In this document: positions 26,765 to 39,399 of the stretch, in pieces | Layout of the letters: every line of letters starts with the position of its first letter | How positions within the stretch are numbered: position 1 is the first letter of the stretch | From: Cacajao melanocephalus | Taxonomy: Eukaryota > Chordata > Mammalia > Primates > Pitheciidae | NCBI GenBank assembly: GCA_963573385.1 | Contig: CAUYLG010013879.1 | Location: 1 to 64,000 of the forward strand | Reading direction: 5' to 3' | Length of the DNA: 64,000 nucleotides | Program-made: the position numbers and the translations under genes | The notes under the pieces: generated by a model | Seen by the model: only the letters and a program-made list of their open reading frames with translations | Database searches by the model: none | What the model was told of the DNA's origin: nothing

Positions 26765-27140
26765 TGCCAGCTTGGCTGATATAACAAAGTATCATAGACT
26801 GGGTGATTAAACAGCAGACTTCTCTTTTTTTCTAACAGTTCTGGAGGTGGGAACGTCCAAGATGTGAGTGCCAGAAGATTCTGTTTGTTGTGAAGAGACA
26901 CTTCCTGTCTCGCACATGGCCATCTTTTTGCAGTGTCCTCATATGTTGGAAACATAGGGAGCTCTGGTGTCTCTTCCTCTTCTCTTAAGGACAGTAATCC
27001 CATCATGGGGCCACAGTCTCATGGGCTCATTTAAATCTGATTAATTTCTAAAGGCCAGCCAAATACCATCTTATTTGGGGTTAGGATTTCAAAATATGAA
27101 TTGAGAGTGGGGGCACAAACATTTAGTCCATAACATCAGG
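26765..27140 (-). mobile_element. MaLR LTR (MLT1 class), solo
   Basis: Reverse-strand MLT1 text: CATAGACTGGGTGATTAAAC, GTTCTGGAGGTGGGAACGTC, GGGGTTAGGATTTCAAAAT and TAGTCCATAACA. No internal sequence adjoins it. Confidence 0.85.
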
Positions 27141-28254
27141 GATGGAGACGACTTCTTCAGCTCTTTTCCATATGTGTTAAATCCTCATGAGAAATAAACG
27201 CATATGGTTATTTCCTCAATTCAGTCTGATTCTCCTTGTGAAAACTATTTCAGAACAATTCCTTACAAATTTAGAAATTCCTACTTCTTTTTAAATTCAA
27301 TAATCTAGAATTTTTTCTAACTAAATAGCTTAGAAATTTTCTTAGACTAACTCAAGGGTTATGGGTTTTATGACAGTGTTTTTGAAATTTGCCTGATTGT
27401 AAGAACCACCCTTGGATAATTCTTAGGTTTCTCCCTCTGAAGATTTTCTTATGAATTTACATTTTAAGGTAAGACTTATGGTTAATCAAATTTGGGAAAT
27501 GAGAACTTAGTCTTCACGGAAAAAATTCTGTCTAGTTTTCAAAACCAAATGATCCGTTTACGTTGAAATGTAGGAGGTAGTGAGTAGGGGGTAGTTATTT
27601 AATCTACAATCAAAAGCATCCTTGACTAGTTTGAAATTTTCTTCTAAAACTAGATAGTGTTTCCCTACTATTAGCCATGGAAACATAAAATCTATAATTA
27701 CCTATTAGATTAATATACATGTAGAATTTATAGATGAGGAAACAGGAAGTCAAATGCTTTGAGCAAGGTTAGAGTTAATATATGAAGTAAAAGAACATCC
27801 ATCAAATCATACATATCATCTGGCAACTTCTGAGTGATGAATTATCCATCAACCAATTTTTCTCCCAAAATATATTATATTATGAGTTTTTTTTAAGCTA
27901 GCTTCTGATTCTCCTGTTGTTAAAAACTTCCTTTCTCTACTGATTCTCAGGCTCAATTTTGCTAATCAGTAAGAAAAAGTAAAGAATCTCTAATCTTTCA
28001 CCTTGGTTTTCTAACATTTTATCGTGGAGTCATTGAGAAGAAGATGACAGGGAACATATTACTGGCTATGGTTCCTAAAAGAAACATGTAGAGAAAAAAA
28101 TTGTCACAGAACAAAATGGAAGAGTTCTCGCTGGTGTGCAGAACTGGAGAAAACACCCAGGTATTTGAAACACTGCCCAGCCCTTCTATTACAATGGAGC
28201 CTCCTAAAGCAGCCATTTGTCCCAAAAGAGTAAGGAATAGCAACATGATTAATG
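27141..28254. other. AT-rich non-genic stretch
   Basis: No gene or clear repeat recognised. Confidence 0.5.
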
Positions 28255-28400
28255 CAACAAAACTATGTACAGTTCTGGGTGCTGGAATACAAAGATGAGT
28301 AAGGGAAAGTTCTTGGCCTTCAAAGAGCTCACAGTCTGACATGTAAATAAATAATTATACAGTAATAACATAAATACAGACAACATTTAAGTAAAATTTA
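28255..28400 (+). repeat. L2 fragment
   Basis: GGGTGCTGGAATACAAAGAT, GAGCTCACAGTCTGACATGT and the following AT-rich part match L2-type text. Confidence 0.55.
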
Positions 28401-28404
28401 GAAT

Positions 28405-28744
28405 GTGGTGGCAAATTCAAAGTGACCATAAATTCTTTGACTCTCCTCACGTTGCAAGGTGGGGTCTATTTACCTCTGCTTGAATCTGGGGTGGATTGTG
28501 GCTTTAAGTGCAAAAGAAGTTTTGCTATATCATTCAGAGTCTAGTTTTAAGAGGCCTGGTAGGTTTCTGCCTTGGTCTCATGGAGCCCTAAGCTGCCATG
28601 TACAAGGCCCTATTATTCTCCTGGAAAGACAATGTGGAAAGTCCTTGAGATTACATGGAGAAAGAGGGGTCCATCTGAGCCCTGCCTTTCAGCAATCTCC
28701 ATCAATGTGCCAGCTTTTAAGTGACATGTGTTAGACTCTTAAAC
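28405..28744 (+). mobile_element. MLT-like LTR, left part
   Basis: Old LTR-like text (CATAAATTCTTTGACTCTCC, GGTAGGTTTCTGCCTTGG). It is split by a solo LTR; its end is found at 29174-29335. Confidence 0.55.
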
Positions 28745-28748
28745 CTGC

Positions 28749-29169
28749 TGTTAAATTAGCCCAAGACTGCCTCTGTACTTTAAGTTCCTACATAACAAAC
28801 TAACCTAACTTAGTTAAACAAACAATCAAAACCTAACTTGAGTATATTTTTTTGTAACAAATATCTGGGTTTCTGCTAAACACAAACAGCCATGTTTCAG
28901 CTGATTGCAGGCATCCAACTGATCAGACCTACACCCAAATAAGGTAAATGCCTCATTACCCCATGCCCAGATAATTAGGCAGATGCCTGGCTGTAGCCAA
29001 TCAGGTGTTTTCTTTACTTCACTTTCATGTTCTTATAAAAGTTCACAGCTCTCACTGCTGGGAGGAGCTCTCTGAACCTCTTGGTGTAAAGTGCTGCTCA
29101 ATTTATGAATATTTATTTACTCAAATAAATTATGTTAAATTTATTATGTCTAAAGCTTTGGTCTTAACA
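28749..29169 (+). mobile_element. Solo ERV1-type LTR with 4-bp target duplication
   Basis: It starts TGTTAAATTAG, ends CTTAACA, and is flanked on both sides by CTGC (28745-28748 and 29170-29173). It contains a TATAAAAG-like box near 29034 and AATAAA at 29124-29129. A 4-bp duplication fits gammaretrovirus-like ERV1 elements. There is no internal retroviral sequence, so it is a solo LTR. The subfamily (MER4/MER57-like?) is not certain. Confidence 0.85.
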
Positions 29170-29173
29170 CTGC

Positions 29174-29338
29174 TCAGTCTCCAGATATCACCAAAATGTC
29201 CATGCATTGTATCAGGAATCAGCCAATTCAGCCCTGCCCACAACATCATCAAATATAATAACAGGGTTATCATTTCAAGCCACCGAGTTTTGAGACAGTT
29301 TGTTACACAGCAATATGTAATCAGAACTAAGAGAGATG
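29174..29338 (+). mobile_element. MLT-like LTR, right part
   Basis: The end of the LTR begun at 28405: AAGCCACCGAGTTTTGAGAC, GTTTGTTACACAGCAATATG. Confidence 0.6.
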
Positions 29339-29339
29339 C

Positions 29340-31150
29340 TAATGTTACAGGATCTTTGGGTTGTCGGTTTTCTGGCCAGAAATCTCTGTGTCTGGTGATG
29401 CCTTTGCCTGAGTTTTGCTAAGGCCCGCTGGGCTCATTCCACCCACTCGGCCTGGCAGGCTGAGCTTAGCTCATGCTACTGGCCTGGTTCCCATGTCTGC
29501 CAAGGGCAAGTCAGGCATGGAGTGGAGACAGGTGTGTGAGCATAGGGTCTGGCCACTGTGCAGACACACCAGCTGCTGCAGCAGGCTGGGCAGCTCCAGG
29601 TCTGGCATGGGCACCAGCCCTTTGCAAGGCTTTGGCTGGACCGAGCACACCCCAAGGAGCTTCCACAGCTGGCATTGGGAAACACGGTGGTACCCAGAAG
29701 CTTGGAGATGCCAAAAACTGCAGGGTCCCAAAGAGGGAGTCACAGCCCTGACTCAGGGATCCCCTAGGTCTGGGATCCCCAGAGGGCCACAGCTCTTCTC
29801 TCCTTTTCATCCACAACATGATGAGCAATGGGCATGTTTCAGCCCTGTTGGTGCTATAGCTCTTTTAGCCTCACCATTCAGCGGGTCCCAAGATCTTGTC
29901 CTGTGACCAAAAAGAATGAGCTATGCAGACAAGTGGATGGTGAGCAAGATGAAGGGGAGCTTTCCTGAACAATAGAACAGCTCAGAGGAGACCCACAGTG
30001 GGCAGCTCCTTTCTGCATCAGTGTGTCCCGACAAGTATTCAGCTTCTAGCAGAGACAGTAGCTCCTCTATGCAGGCAGGTCCTGCCAAGTCTTCAGTTCT
30101 CAGTGGACAGGATAGCTCCTCTCCTCTGCTCCAGCTGAGCCTAGGGCCATTATGGGTCTCAGAGGGAAGAAAGTGTGCACCGATTGGTCTATGGCAGCCA
30201 TGGGTGGGCCCAGAAAAGGCACCACAAGTTCCCACTCTGGTCAGTGGGACTGGCAGCCTAGTCCCCAGTCTTCAGGTCCCCTGTGGCCTGAAAGTGGGGC
30301 CCCACTGGGGAACATCCCCTTCTGCCCAGGAGCCAGTCTCATGTCCCTATCTCTGGTGCCCAGGCTGCTTTGCCAAGGGGCACCTGCAGACCAGCACTGA
30401 GCTGCCCTTATGGCATGTCAGTGCTGTCCCAAGCATATGCAACCTGGCCAGGTTGTGACAGTGCCTGGGCTTGGCCCCAACCCTGCTCTGAGAGCAGACC
30501 AGACACAGGGAGCAGGGAGACACTAGGCAGTGGGAGCAGATGCCTCTGAACCTGTGGGGAAAGGAGGTTTCTTCCCATCCCCCAAGAGCGTAGAGTGCAG
30601 AGAAGCCTGGGTCCTGCACCTGGGAGGGTGGCACTCTCACCCGATCCCTGGAGCTTGCAGGCAGCCCCAGCCACACCTCCTTGCATCCTGGGGTGGGGGT
30701 TCCAGATCCTCAGTGGGCCAGGGCTGTCATCGGGCAAGGGTAACATCCCTACAAGTTCTTCCTGAGGCTGCCCCTCACCCAGCTTGCAGTCCTGCCAGGT
30801 GGCAGAGGGTGCCTCTGGGATTGAATAGCAGGCCTCAGTCCCAGCTGCCAGGAGGGTCAGGCTCAGAGGGGTGGCAGTCCTAGGCAGCTGCACAGATCCT
30901 TCTCCCAAGGCACAAGAACCTGACATCATTGGGGTGGGCATGGTGGCTGTGCTGCTGGCCGAGTCCCCAGAGTGGGTGCCCCTCCCACTTCCTACCCCAG
31001 GTCCCCAAAACGTGGCCCCAGCTTTGCTGCCCAGGGGCCCCTGCACTCCATGAGGAAGCACTGCACCTCCAGGGGCCCAGCTTTACCTCAGGGACCCTCT
31101 CTGCCTGCCCTTCTGTGTCTGACCACGCTTCTCCCTCACTGGCAGGCAAC
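29340..31150. other. GC-rich block, likely old repeat of unknown family
   Basis: About 1.8 kb with much higher GC than the AT-rich DNA on both sides. Open frames occur on both strands and in several phases (for example 30408-31061 minus, 29415-29906 plus), as expected for GC-rich non-coding DNA. The phrasing looks LTR- or ERV-like to me, but I cannot name a family, and I see no gag, pol or env motif. Confidence 0.5.
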
Positions 31151-31159
31151 TTGACCCAG

Positions 31160-31345
31160 CCACATCACAACAGCCCACACGTACAACACACAAACACATC
31201 ACAGCAGCCCACACACACAGAGATATATGCCCCCAAACCTATATAACATACATATATATTTATGTACTCACACATATATAACATGCCTATGTGCACAGGC
31301 TTAGGCATATATATACATGTTGAATACACACACACAATTAGAAAG
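31160..31345. repeat. CA/TA-rich low-complexity tract
   Basis: Imperfect CACA and TATATA runs, with two ATCACA(A/G)CAGCCCACA units. Confidence 0.8.
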
Positions 31346-32902
31346 TGGGTAGGTGTAGTCAAAACTAAGTGCAAAGATCAAATTGCCCAGAGAAAGCAGG
31401 TAAAGTGAGAGTTGAGGAAACAGATAAGAATAAAGCCCCAACAGATACTAATGTGTAAGGAGTAGGGAGAGGAAATAAATCCATATAAAGAATCTGAGGT
31501 CAGTAAAATATGTCATGGAGTACATTTTGAGAACTAGATTGTTCACTTCAGTTGCTAAACTCACTTTGCACTGTCCACCCAATAATCTAGACTTTATTTC
31601 AGCATACTTGGGATTGGGCTGCTAATAATATCTAAATGTTATGTAAATCCAAATAAGTATGGATTTAGGTCTGGGGGTGGAGAGACTATAAATATATATA
31701 ATTATATTTTTCATAAATGTGTATATTTATTCTATTCTGTTCGCATGAATCCTTTTAAAATAGTCTTTGCGCCATGATATGAAAAACAATTTACTTACTT
31801 TCACACTGAATTATCAAATAATTCATTGCTTAATTTCAGTTCAATATCACAAGCCAAAAGAAACACAAATACTCAAAATTTGTTTCATTTTATAAAGAAA
31901 TGGCATGTTTCTGAAGCTATAAAAGAAAGTTAGAAAATTATCAGATTAATGGCATTGAGAATTTTTCACAACTGAAATGGAAACTGAGAAAGAACTTGAA
32001 TTTTATTTTATTAAGAACTATTTGTTTCTGTCATTCTCAACAAGAAGTGAATGTTTTGGCTGAAACACCGTTACTAATATGCAACTTTTTTTGCTTTAAT
32101 CTCCATGACTAGGAGAATACTAAGCCATTTTTTAAAAAAAGAAGATTTCAAGATGTGACTTAAGATTTCATATTTTTATTTTAGGGTCAAAATATGACTA
32201 TTTTGGCTCATTTTTCTAGAGATCAAAATTTGGGAAGAAAACTTCCACTTCATTTCTTATTTTTCCTGAGACCTTCAATCTCCTTTAAACGGAATATGGT
32301 GAATTCCTAGTTGTGGAATAACCACAAGACAATTAGAAGTTAAATTGTTGAGCAGCCCGCATCAAATTGAAGTCTCTCCATTTTAACTATTTTATTTTTA
32401 GCATCTGAAGCAGTCTGTAGCTCTTCTAAGCTATAATCATGTTTATTTAAGAGTAGTGCAGTCTTCAGTGAGAAAATAAAAACCTACCAGAACTGCTAAA
32501 CTGAATAGAAGAAAATAGGAAGATGGGTAGTAGATTTAGTGCACTTTTCAGTTTTAGGATTTCCTTCAATTTAGTGTTCACAGAGTTCAGCCTAGTTTAT
32601 AAGACTCCATCTCAGAATGGGTTTGCTTTGTGTAATGTCATGTTCATATGAATCTATCTTGATTTAAGAACTTAAACAAATGTTTTCGTATTCAGAAAGT
32701 TTGAGCCCATACATTTCTGAAGATGCTGAGTCAGTTTTATTCTGCAAGTCATCTTAGGGAGTCACCATGCCTAGAACTCTCAGTTGCAAAATATACAGGT
32801 AAAATAAATATGAAATAAAGGGTCTTCATCATGTTTTTTCCTCACAGAATAAGGACTATAACCTAGAATATTTTGCCTCTTTGGAAGGAAGACCTCTGGA
32901 GA
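31346..32902. other. AT-rich non-genic stretch
   Basis: No gene or clear repeat recognised. Confidence 0.5.
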
Positions 32903-32930
32903 ATGTCATCGTCATCATCATCATCATCAC
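32903..32930. repeat. (ATC)n simple repeat
   Basis: About eight TCA units. Confidence 0.85.
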
Positions 32931-32954
32931 CCTGTTAGCAAACATTTCTAAATT

Positions 32955-33180
32955 GCCTACTGTATCAGCCTCTGACCTACATTCTTCAAATGGAGTTTCC
33001 TCTTTAATTGTCAAAACATCCCTATGTGTTAGGTGATGTTACAATTTTTTTTTCTTTTTACTAGTAAATGAAGTGGATTTAAGTAACTAAAATACATTAG
33101 TTATTAAATGGTAGAATGGTGTTTTGAAACCAGAACTCAAATTTTATAATTTTACACTCTTAAGCACTCTTCATATTATT
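32955..33180 (+). repeat. MIR fragment
   Basis: MIR-like CATCCCTATGTGTTAGGTGA and the following core, with poly-T noise inside. Confidence 0.55.
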
Positions 33181-33309
33181 TTTAATGTAACAAGAAATTT
33201 TGAAAGCATTTTATTAAGAGAATAATTTAAAGACAAGAAAAACTCCTCATTGCCAATAACTCTATTCAAATGGAGGCAGGGTAGAAAAACAGTTAACTGC
33301 TCCGTCTCT

Positions 33310-33366
33310 AGGAGTTAAGTTCTTACCAGAAACCACTGTTACCTTAGAAAAGTCTCATCCTCTCTG
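33310..33366 (+). repeat. MIR, left part (split by Alu)
   Basis: CTTAGAAAAGTCTCATCCTC, the MIR text before the Alu. The other half follows at 33660. Confidence 0.65.
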
Positions 33367-33654
33367 TTTTTTTGAGATAGAGTTTTACTCTTTAGCTCAG
33401 GCTGGAGTGCAGTGGTGCTATCTCGGCTCACTGCAACCTCCGCCCTTTCAGGTTCAAGCAATTTTCCTGCCTCAACCTCCAGAGTAGCTGGGATTACAGG
33501 TATCTGCCACCACAACCAGGCTAATTTTTTGCACTTTTAGTAGAGATGGGGTTTCATCATGTTGGCCAGGCTGGTCTCGAACTCCTGACTGCAAGTGATC
33601 CACCCACCTTGGCCTGCCAAAATGCCAGGATTATACGCATGAGACACCAGGCCT
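33367..33654 (-). mobile_element. Alu
   Basis: Complete reverse-strand Alu inserted in a MIR. CCTCTGTTT-type text on both sides is a likely target duplication. Confidence 0.94.
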
Positions 33655-33659
33655 AGGCC

Positions 33660-33795
33660 CCTCTGTTTTATTACCTGTCAAATGGAAATACTATGAGTAC
33701 TTTCTCCCTTGGTTGTTGTGAGGATTAAATAAAACATAAAGTGCAATTAAGTTCTTAGCATACTTCCTAGAACATAGAAAGTTCTCAATTAACTT
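33660..33795 (+). repeat. MIR, right part
   Basis: TTACCTGTCAAATGGAAATA, GGTTGTTGTGAGGATTAAAT and AGTTCTCAATTAACTTTCAG. Confidence 0.8.
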
Positions 33796-34984
33796 TCAGT
33801 TTTTCTTTTGTTGTATTGATGTTATTATTTCCGGTCATCATATATTTTAACTTCATGCTATAATTCTATTTGGTTTACCAAGTACTGTACAATCAAAGGT
33901 ATTCTAGTTCTAGTAGAAGACATCAAACAAATTTAAGTGGACTTTTCTAATTTGGAAGACATGGTATTTGAGAAACCGCTAAATAGAACCTAAGCTAAAT
34001 ATAGTAAAAGTGGTTAGTGGTCAGGAATAAGAAGATTATCACACAAGGTGTTGTGGAAGTAATCAAGCTTGTGATGAGATGGAAAAGCCCTCTAACTCCA
34101 GTGACAGTCAGATGATAGCCTTAACAACGCATTTACTTTGTCATAAAAAAAAATAAATAATTTTAAATAAGTATTAGCTATCACACCAAAGAGTTGGTGA
34201 TTAGTGACTGTAGATACTCAGGTAGAAGAGTTATATGAGGAGATTGGCAGTGGAGAGGTAGGATACATAGGAAGGGGAAAGCTTGGAGGGGGAAATATCA
34301 GCTACAGAGGAATTTAGAAAGTCACATCTGATCTGCTTTCGTACTACAACAGCGAAGTAGCTGCAACGGAGTATGGCCTGCAAAACCTAAATGTTTACGT
34401 GTCCCTTTATAGAAAAGGTTCACCAACCCTTGTTTTAAAACATAACAGGCAGCAAAGAACAGCTTAGAAACTGCATTCATGTTCATGGATCACTGATTTT
34501 AGCATTTTAGCAAAATACTATTCTGACAGATTTAGTTACCGTGAATCTAAGAAAAGGTATGTCTGATTCTCCATGACATTTCATTTCTATTGGTCCCCTT
34601 TATGCTAGGTCATTTGTACAAATGCTTATTTCAATAAATGAAAGGGTCTTGCGGCAGACTGCCCTTTCGAAAACACCACCCTGGCGCCGGAGCATCCTTC
34701 CAGATGGAGCGGGTAGAATGGATAGGATACTAGCACAGCCCAAGAGCAGCATGGAAGTTGGAGAGGAGACTGAACAAGCAGGCTGGAGAGGAAAGCAAAA
34801 CCTGGGCCCTAGGAGTCCTGAACATAATCTGCATCAGTGAAAAGAAGTGGTACAGCTGCAGTCCTCAACTTCCTATCCCCAACTTTTTTTTGTGTGGAAA
34901 TTTTCAATTACAAAATATGTTGTTCGCAATATCCTTGGCACTTTAGAAATTAATTATAATAATTAGTGATTCTTAACTATGTGC
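33796..34984. other. AT-rich non-genic stretch
   Basis: No gene or clear repeat recognised. Confidence 0.5.
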
Positions 34985-35165
34985 CAAGAATTGTGCTAAA
35001 CCCCTTGCATTTAGGCATTTTCTCATTTTGTCCGGTCCCTAAACCCTATAAAGACATGTACTATCTATTGTTCTTCTTATTTACCAAGGAAATGAACACA
35101 TAGTGACTTCACACAGTTAGCAGAAGGTAACGCTGGGTTTGAGTCTTGGCAGGCAGACTGCATGC
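34985..35165 (+). repeat. MIR
   Basis: GCCAAGAATTGTGCTAAACC, CAGTTAGCAGAAGGTAACGC and TTGAGTCTTGGCAGGCAGAC. Confidence 0.75.
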
Positions 35166-36119
35166 TAGTCCCTTAACTAAAATGAGAACCAGGAACTTCG
35201 TGTGGGCCAAGCTCCTCCGGTGCTTCTCAAAGAGCCTGAACTGCAATGGTCTGCTGATACAGAGAACATGGGAAATTTGAAGCCACCCTTCAAAATGCCA
35301 AGCAGCTGAATCAATTTAAAACAACAAGCTTGTTTTATCCAGAGATTTCTTCAAAAGTGATAAGATTAACTTGTGTTTGTGAACAGACTATGGTAGGTCA
35401 AAAGGCAAAGAAGGGAAGAGAAGATACTAGAAGCAAGGCCGGTAGAGGCTTTGAAACCCTAGGATCTGGTTGGTATTTCAGTGTCAGTGATCCACAATCT
35501 GAGCAGATTACACTAGAGGTCTTGAAGATTTTTTGGCGTCATCATTCCATAATTCCCAGCCTTCCCACCCCTTACCTCTCTATTCTTTGTTTTCTCCTTT
35601 CGCCGAGGTCTCACACAATTCCCAGTAATCTTCAATTGTTCTCCAATCATTTCACATGTTCCAATCTCTGTCCATTGAGTTTCTTCAATGAAATGTTAAG
35701 CCTTGTGAAGGGCAGGAACTTTATAGCACCTCTCTCCATTCCTCTCCTTCCTCCTCTCCCTCCAGCGTCCTTCCTCATACTCTCCAATGTGTGTTACCTT
35801 GATCGGTACAAATACTTCAGTAACAAGTTTACCACGGACTTAAGTACCCATCCTCTCCAGTCCTGTGGCACAGGCAGCCAGCCAACTCTAAGGCAATACA
35901 TTTCCAATGAAATGTCTTTAATTTTGTCTCCTAGCTCTGACGCTCTCCCCCAGCATTTGCAATGGCTTCCTAAATGATCTTTCACCTGTTAGATTGTTTC
36001 CACTCTAATCAATTGATCCCTCACTGCTGAAGCTCCTCACTCAATCAAGTTCTTGCTTAGTTGCTGTTTTAAGTACATGCTTGTGATCTTTGCAATAGCA
36101 TAAAGGAGGTAGTGTTGCT
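35166..36119. other. Non-genic stretch with a long chance open frame
   Basis: A 215-codon frame is open on the plus strand at 35330-35977. It has no recognisable domain, an S/P/L-rich composition typical of pyrimidine-rich DNA and no flanking splice or promoter context, so I do not call a gene. It overlaps copy A of a local duplication. Confidence 0.5.
35511..35637 (+). repeat. Local duplication, copy A (127 bp)
   Basis: Matches 36197-36323 over 127 bp with no gaps; I count 117 identical positions (92%). Probably the source copy, since it sits in otherwise continuous sequence. Confidence 0.96.
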
Positions 36120-36196
36120 TAACTCTTGAGAGTGGAGGCTTTGGACTCAAAATGCTTATACCTGAATTCTGTTTCTACCACTTTCATGCTGTGAGG
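36120..36196 (+). repeat. MIR, left part (split by duplication)
   Basis: GAGTGGAGGCTTTGGACTCA and the text up to GCTGTGAGG match the MIR core, which resumes at 36324. Confidence 0.8.
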
Positions 36197-36323
36197 CACT
36201 AGAGGTCTTGAAGGCTTTGTGGCGTCATCATTTCATAATTCCTTGCCTTCCCATCCCTTACCTCTCCATTCTTTGTTTTCTCCTTTCGCCGTGGTCTCAC
36301 ACAATTCCCCGTAATCTTCAATT
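36197..36323 (+). repeat. Local duplication, copy B, inserted in a MIR
   Basis: Direct copy of 35511-35637, inserted inside a MIR about 690 bp downstream of copy A. There is no A tail or transposon end. Confidence 0.96.
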
Positions 36324-36510
36324 TTTCAAGCAAGTTGCTTGGTATCTCTGAGATTCAATATCCTTATCTGTAAAATGGAGCCAATAAGGAATATCTTCTT
36401 TACATCACAATTATAAGAATGCAATGTAAAAATGTCAATTCAGCAACTTAAGCAATGTTATATAGTACCTTATTCATAGGAAACCCATAAAGATTAGTGG
36501 TTATCATCGC
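36324..36510 (+). repeat. MIR, right part
   Basis: CAAGCAAGTTGCTTGGTATC, TTATCTGTAAAATGGAGCCA and following text continue the MIR after the inserted copy. Confidence 0.82.
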
Positions 36511-37456
36511 TATCAGCATGATTATGCCGCAAAAATGGTAACCAGATTTATATTCAAATTTTATCTCATTCTTATGTATTCCATTCCACAATCATGCCGT
36601 TTAGGTTCCTCCTCCTCCTCCTTTGCAGTTAATAAAATGCTGCAGAAAGCACCATAAGTAGAGCCAAGATTTGACCTTGTGTCTCTGTTACATTAGAGCT
36701 GATGTTTGGTTGTGCTACACCATATAGGAGGATTTTCCAATTGCATTATCACCAGTATGTTCCTCCAAGTTCCAATTCTCATTCTTGTTCAATTTAGTGA
36801 AATGGAGTGGACCACAAAGAGTTAATCACAGTTATAATTTTTCATATTATTTTCCCTTTATTACATAATAAAGGGTTATCCATAAAGCCTCTTTGGTTTT
36901 AGTTGAAGAGAATTATTTTTCACAATAATATAGGAATTAGTATGAGCTCTTATAAAGTAAAAATTATAGTGAGAATTAACAAACAAATTTTAGAGTAGCT
37001 AGTTTTGGTTTAGGCCTTAAATCCAGAAATAGGTAACATCCATTAAAATGCTTTTAACTTGGAAGCATTTGAAGGCAATTTAGCAGCTTTTATTTTATAA
37101 ACTTAATAATGAAGGCCAAATAACAATCAAGATTGCAGCCTATAATTAGAAGTTCAAGGTCATCACTAAACATACTTACATCATTGAAATTTAAGATACA
37201 GAAATAGAATCAATACATGTTTTGGAGACATTCTTATAGCTGTGAAATGGTAAGTGCATGCAATTATAATCAGTGAACTTCCTTAAGTTTATTTGCACAT
37301 GTGTGGCCTGACCTACAAGACCTCTTCACTAGAAAAATATGTTTCATTGTGATATTTCTTAAAAAAAAAAGCCTGAGAAATTGTAAAGTCTTTTGTTCTC
37401 CTTCTTCTTGGCAACATTCAGCAACCTGCTTGTTTGTGTGTTTTGTTTTGTTTGCT
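36511..37456. other. AT-rich non-genic stretch
   Basis: No gene or clear repeat recognised. Confidence 0.5.
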
Positions 37457-37748
<292 letters not shown>

Positions 37749-39395
37749 TGCATCATGCTTCTAACCATATTTCTTGTATCTTGTATCATATCTAAGAGTT
37801 GTTGCTTCCTATTTTGGAAGGGAGATAAAAACTTAAAGGTGAGCTGAATATGAGAATCAGCGGATTATTTCTATAAGTGCCAGTTATTTTAAAAAATACT
37901 GATTATAGCAATTAAAAGCTTCTCACAGTTCATATAATACTTTAAAGATGGTGACCTAACACTTTATTCAATACAATTAGTTAGATATATTTTCTATTGA
38001 ATATATTCAGGGCATTCATCATATCTGGGTCATGGAGAAATTAATTTAAAGTAATAAGGACTATGAGATGAAGATCACTGTAAGATTATAATAACACCAA
38101 CAGTGAATAATTTATCAGAAGCCATTTTTGTTTCAAAAGCTTGCTCCAACTTTTTGAAATGCTGGAATTTAATTTCTAGGATAAAGCAAAAATATCTGTA
38201 ATAATAAAAATAATGATTTTCCAAGAGTTTGCACAAAACCGTCCTGCAAGAAATGAAACAAAATACAAATAAGAGTCAGATGTTACAAAAGTGTTGATCA
38301 AAAATTACAGAACCCAAACACAATGAAGGGTCCATAATTATAAAATTATTTACCTGGGAACTATTTAGCATTAAGAAAATGTTTAATGTGTTCTTAATAT
38401 ATTTTCCTTACTACTTCTTTCTCCTCCATTCTGTCTGTGAGTTTGATATATTTTTTTTTTGTAGTGATGTTTTCTTAGTGTTTCCTGCTTCACCCTGTCT
38501 CTCTTGTCCACTCCCTCTGGCTCTCATTCCTCAACAATGTCTCTGCTTAGCAGATGTCTCCCAATCCTCCTTTCTTGTCTGTCTGGGCCAGAGCATGCCA
38601 TCTCATCACAGGCATGGATGCAGGTGTCAGTGTCCCTTCTTCGTTCCCAGGACCTCTTTTCCATAGACGGAAATCCTGCTAGCAATGAGCATGCTGCACA
38701 GACAACTTTTTTTTTTAAGAAAGATTATCTGTGATTAGAATGTTCCCATTAATTATGAAAACAAACAGCAATTACTTGAGCAGCTCTTACAGAAGGTAAG
38801 CTACTATAACATTTTTAAATGTGCATTTTAAATTATCTAACTTATTTGCCACTTGCAGAGATCTTATGAATATTATTAAATTTAATTTGTGTCTGTTTTT
38901 TTCCCGATGGAAACTAAAGAATTTGTCTTCTTTAACCCAGCATATTCTTCACTTTGCTTTTTTATTTTGTTTAAAAAAAGAAAGTCCAAAGCATGTCTAA
39001 TTTACTCCTCATGAACGTAGGGCTCATAAAATTTTCTGAGGGATTTACTTAAAAGGCAGATTTCCTGTCCTCACACCCAGATATTATGACTCACCCAGAA
39101 ACTCGGGAATTTACATTTTACATAAGCATTTTGGTGATTCTGATACAAGAAGCCTTCTTTGAAGAAGACTACTATTATCATTAATAATAGGATTGTGAGA
39201 TCTTGATAAATATCATCAGACAATCTGATACTATAATAAGGACTGTGTATTAGTTCCTGGTAGACAGGGATTGTGTATTCCAGAAAAGGAATATGAGTGG
39301 GCAATAAGGACTTTAAATAAAGTTAACTTTATTAATAAGCAATGAAAAGTGAATAAAAACAATATGTGAACTATTTTCATCTATTCATTTGTTAA
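37749..39395. other. AT-rich non-genic stretch
   Basis: No gene or clear repeat recognised. The frames at 38379-38734 are pyrimidine-rich and featureless. Confidence 0.5.
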
Positions 39396-39399
39396 AAAT

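Noticed and set aside
30408..31061. 217-codon minus-strand open frame in the GC-rich block
   Set aside because: Frames are open on both strands in several phases there; no domain seen, so composition explains it.
28749..31150. Provirus made of the solo LTR and the GC-rich block
   Set aside because: The LTR has its own target duplication on both sides and no gag, pol or env motif follows.
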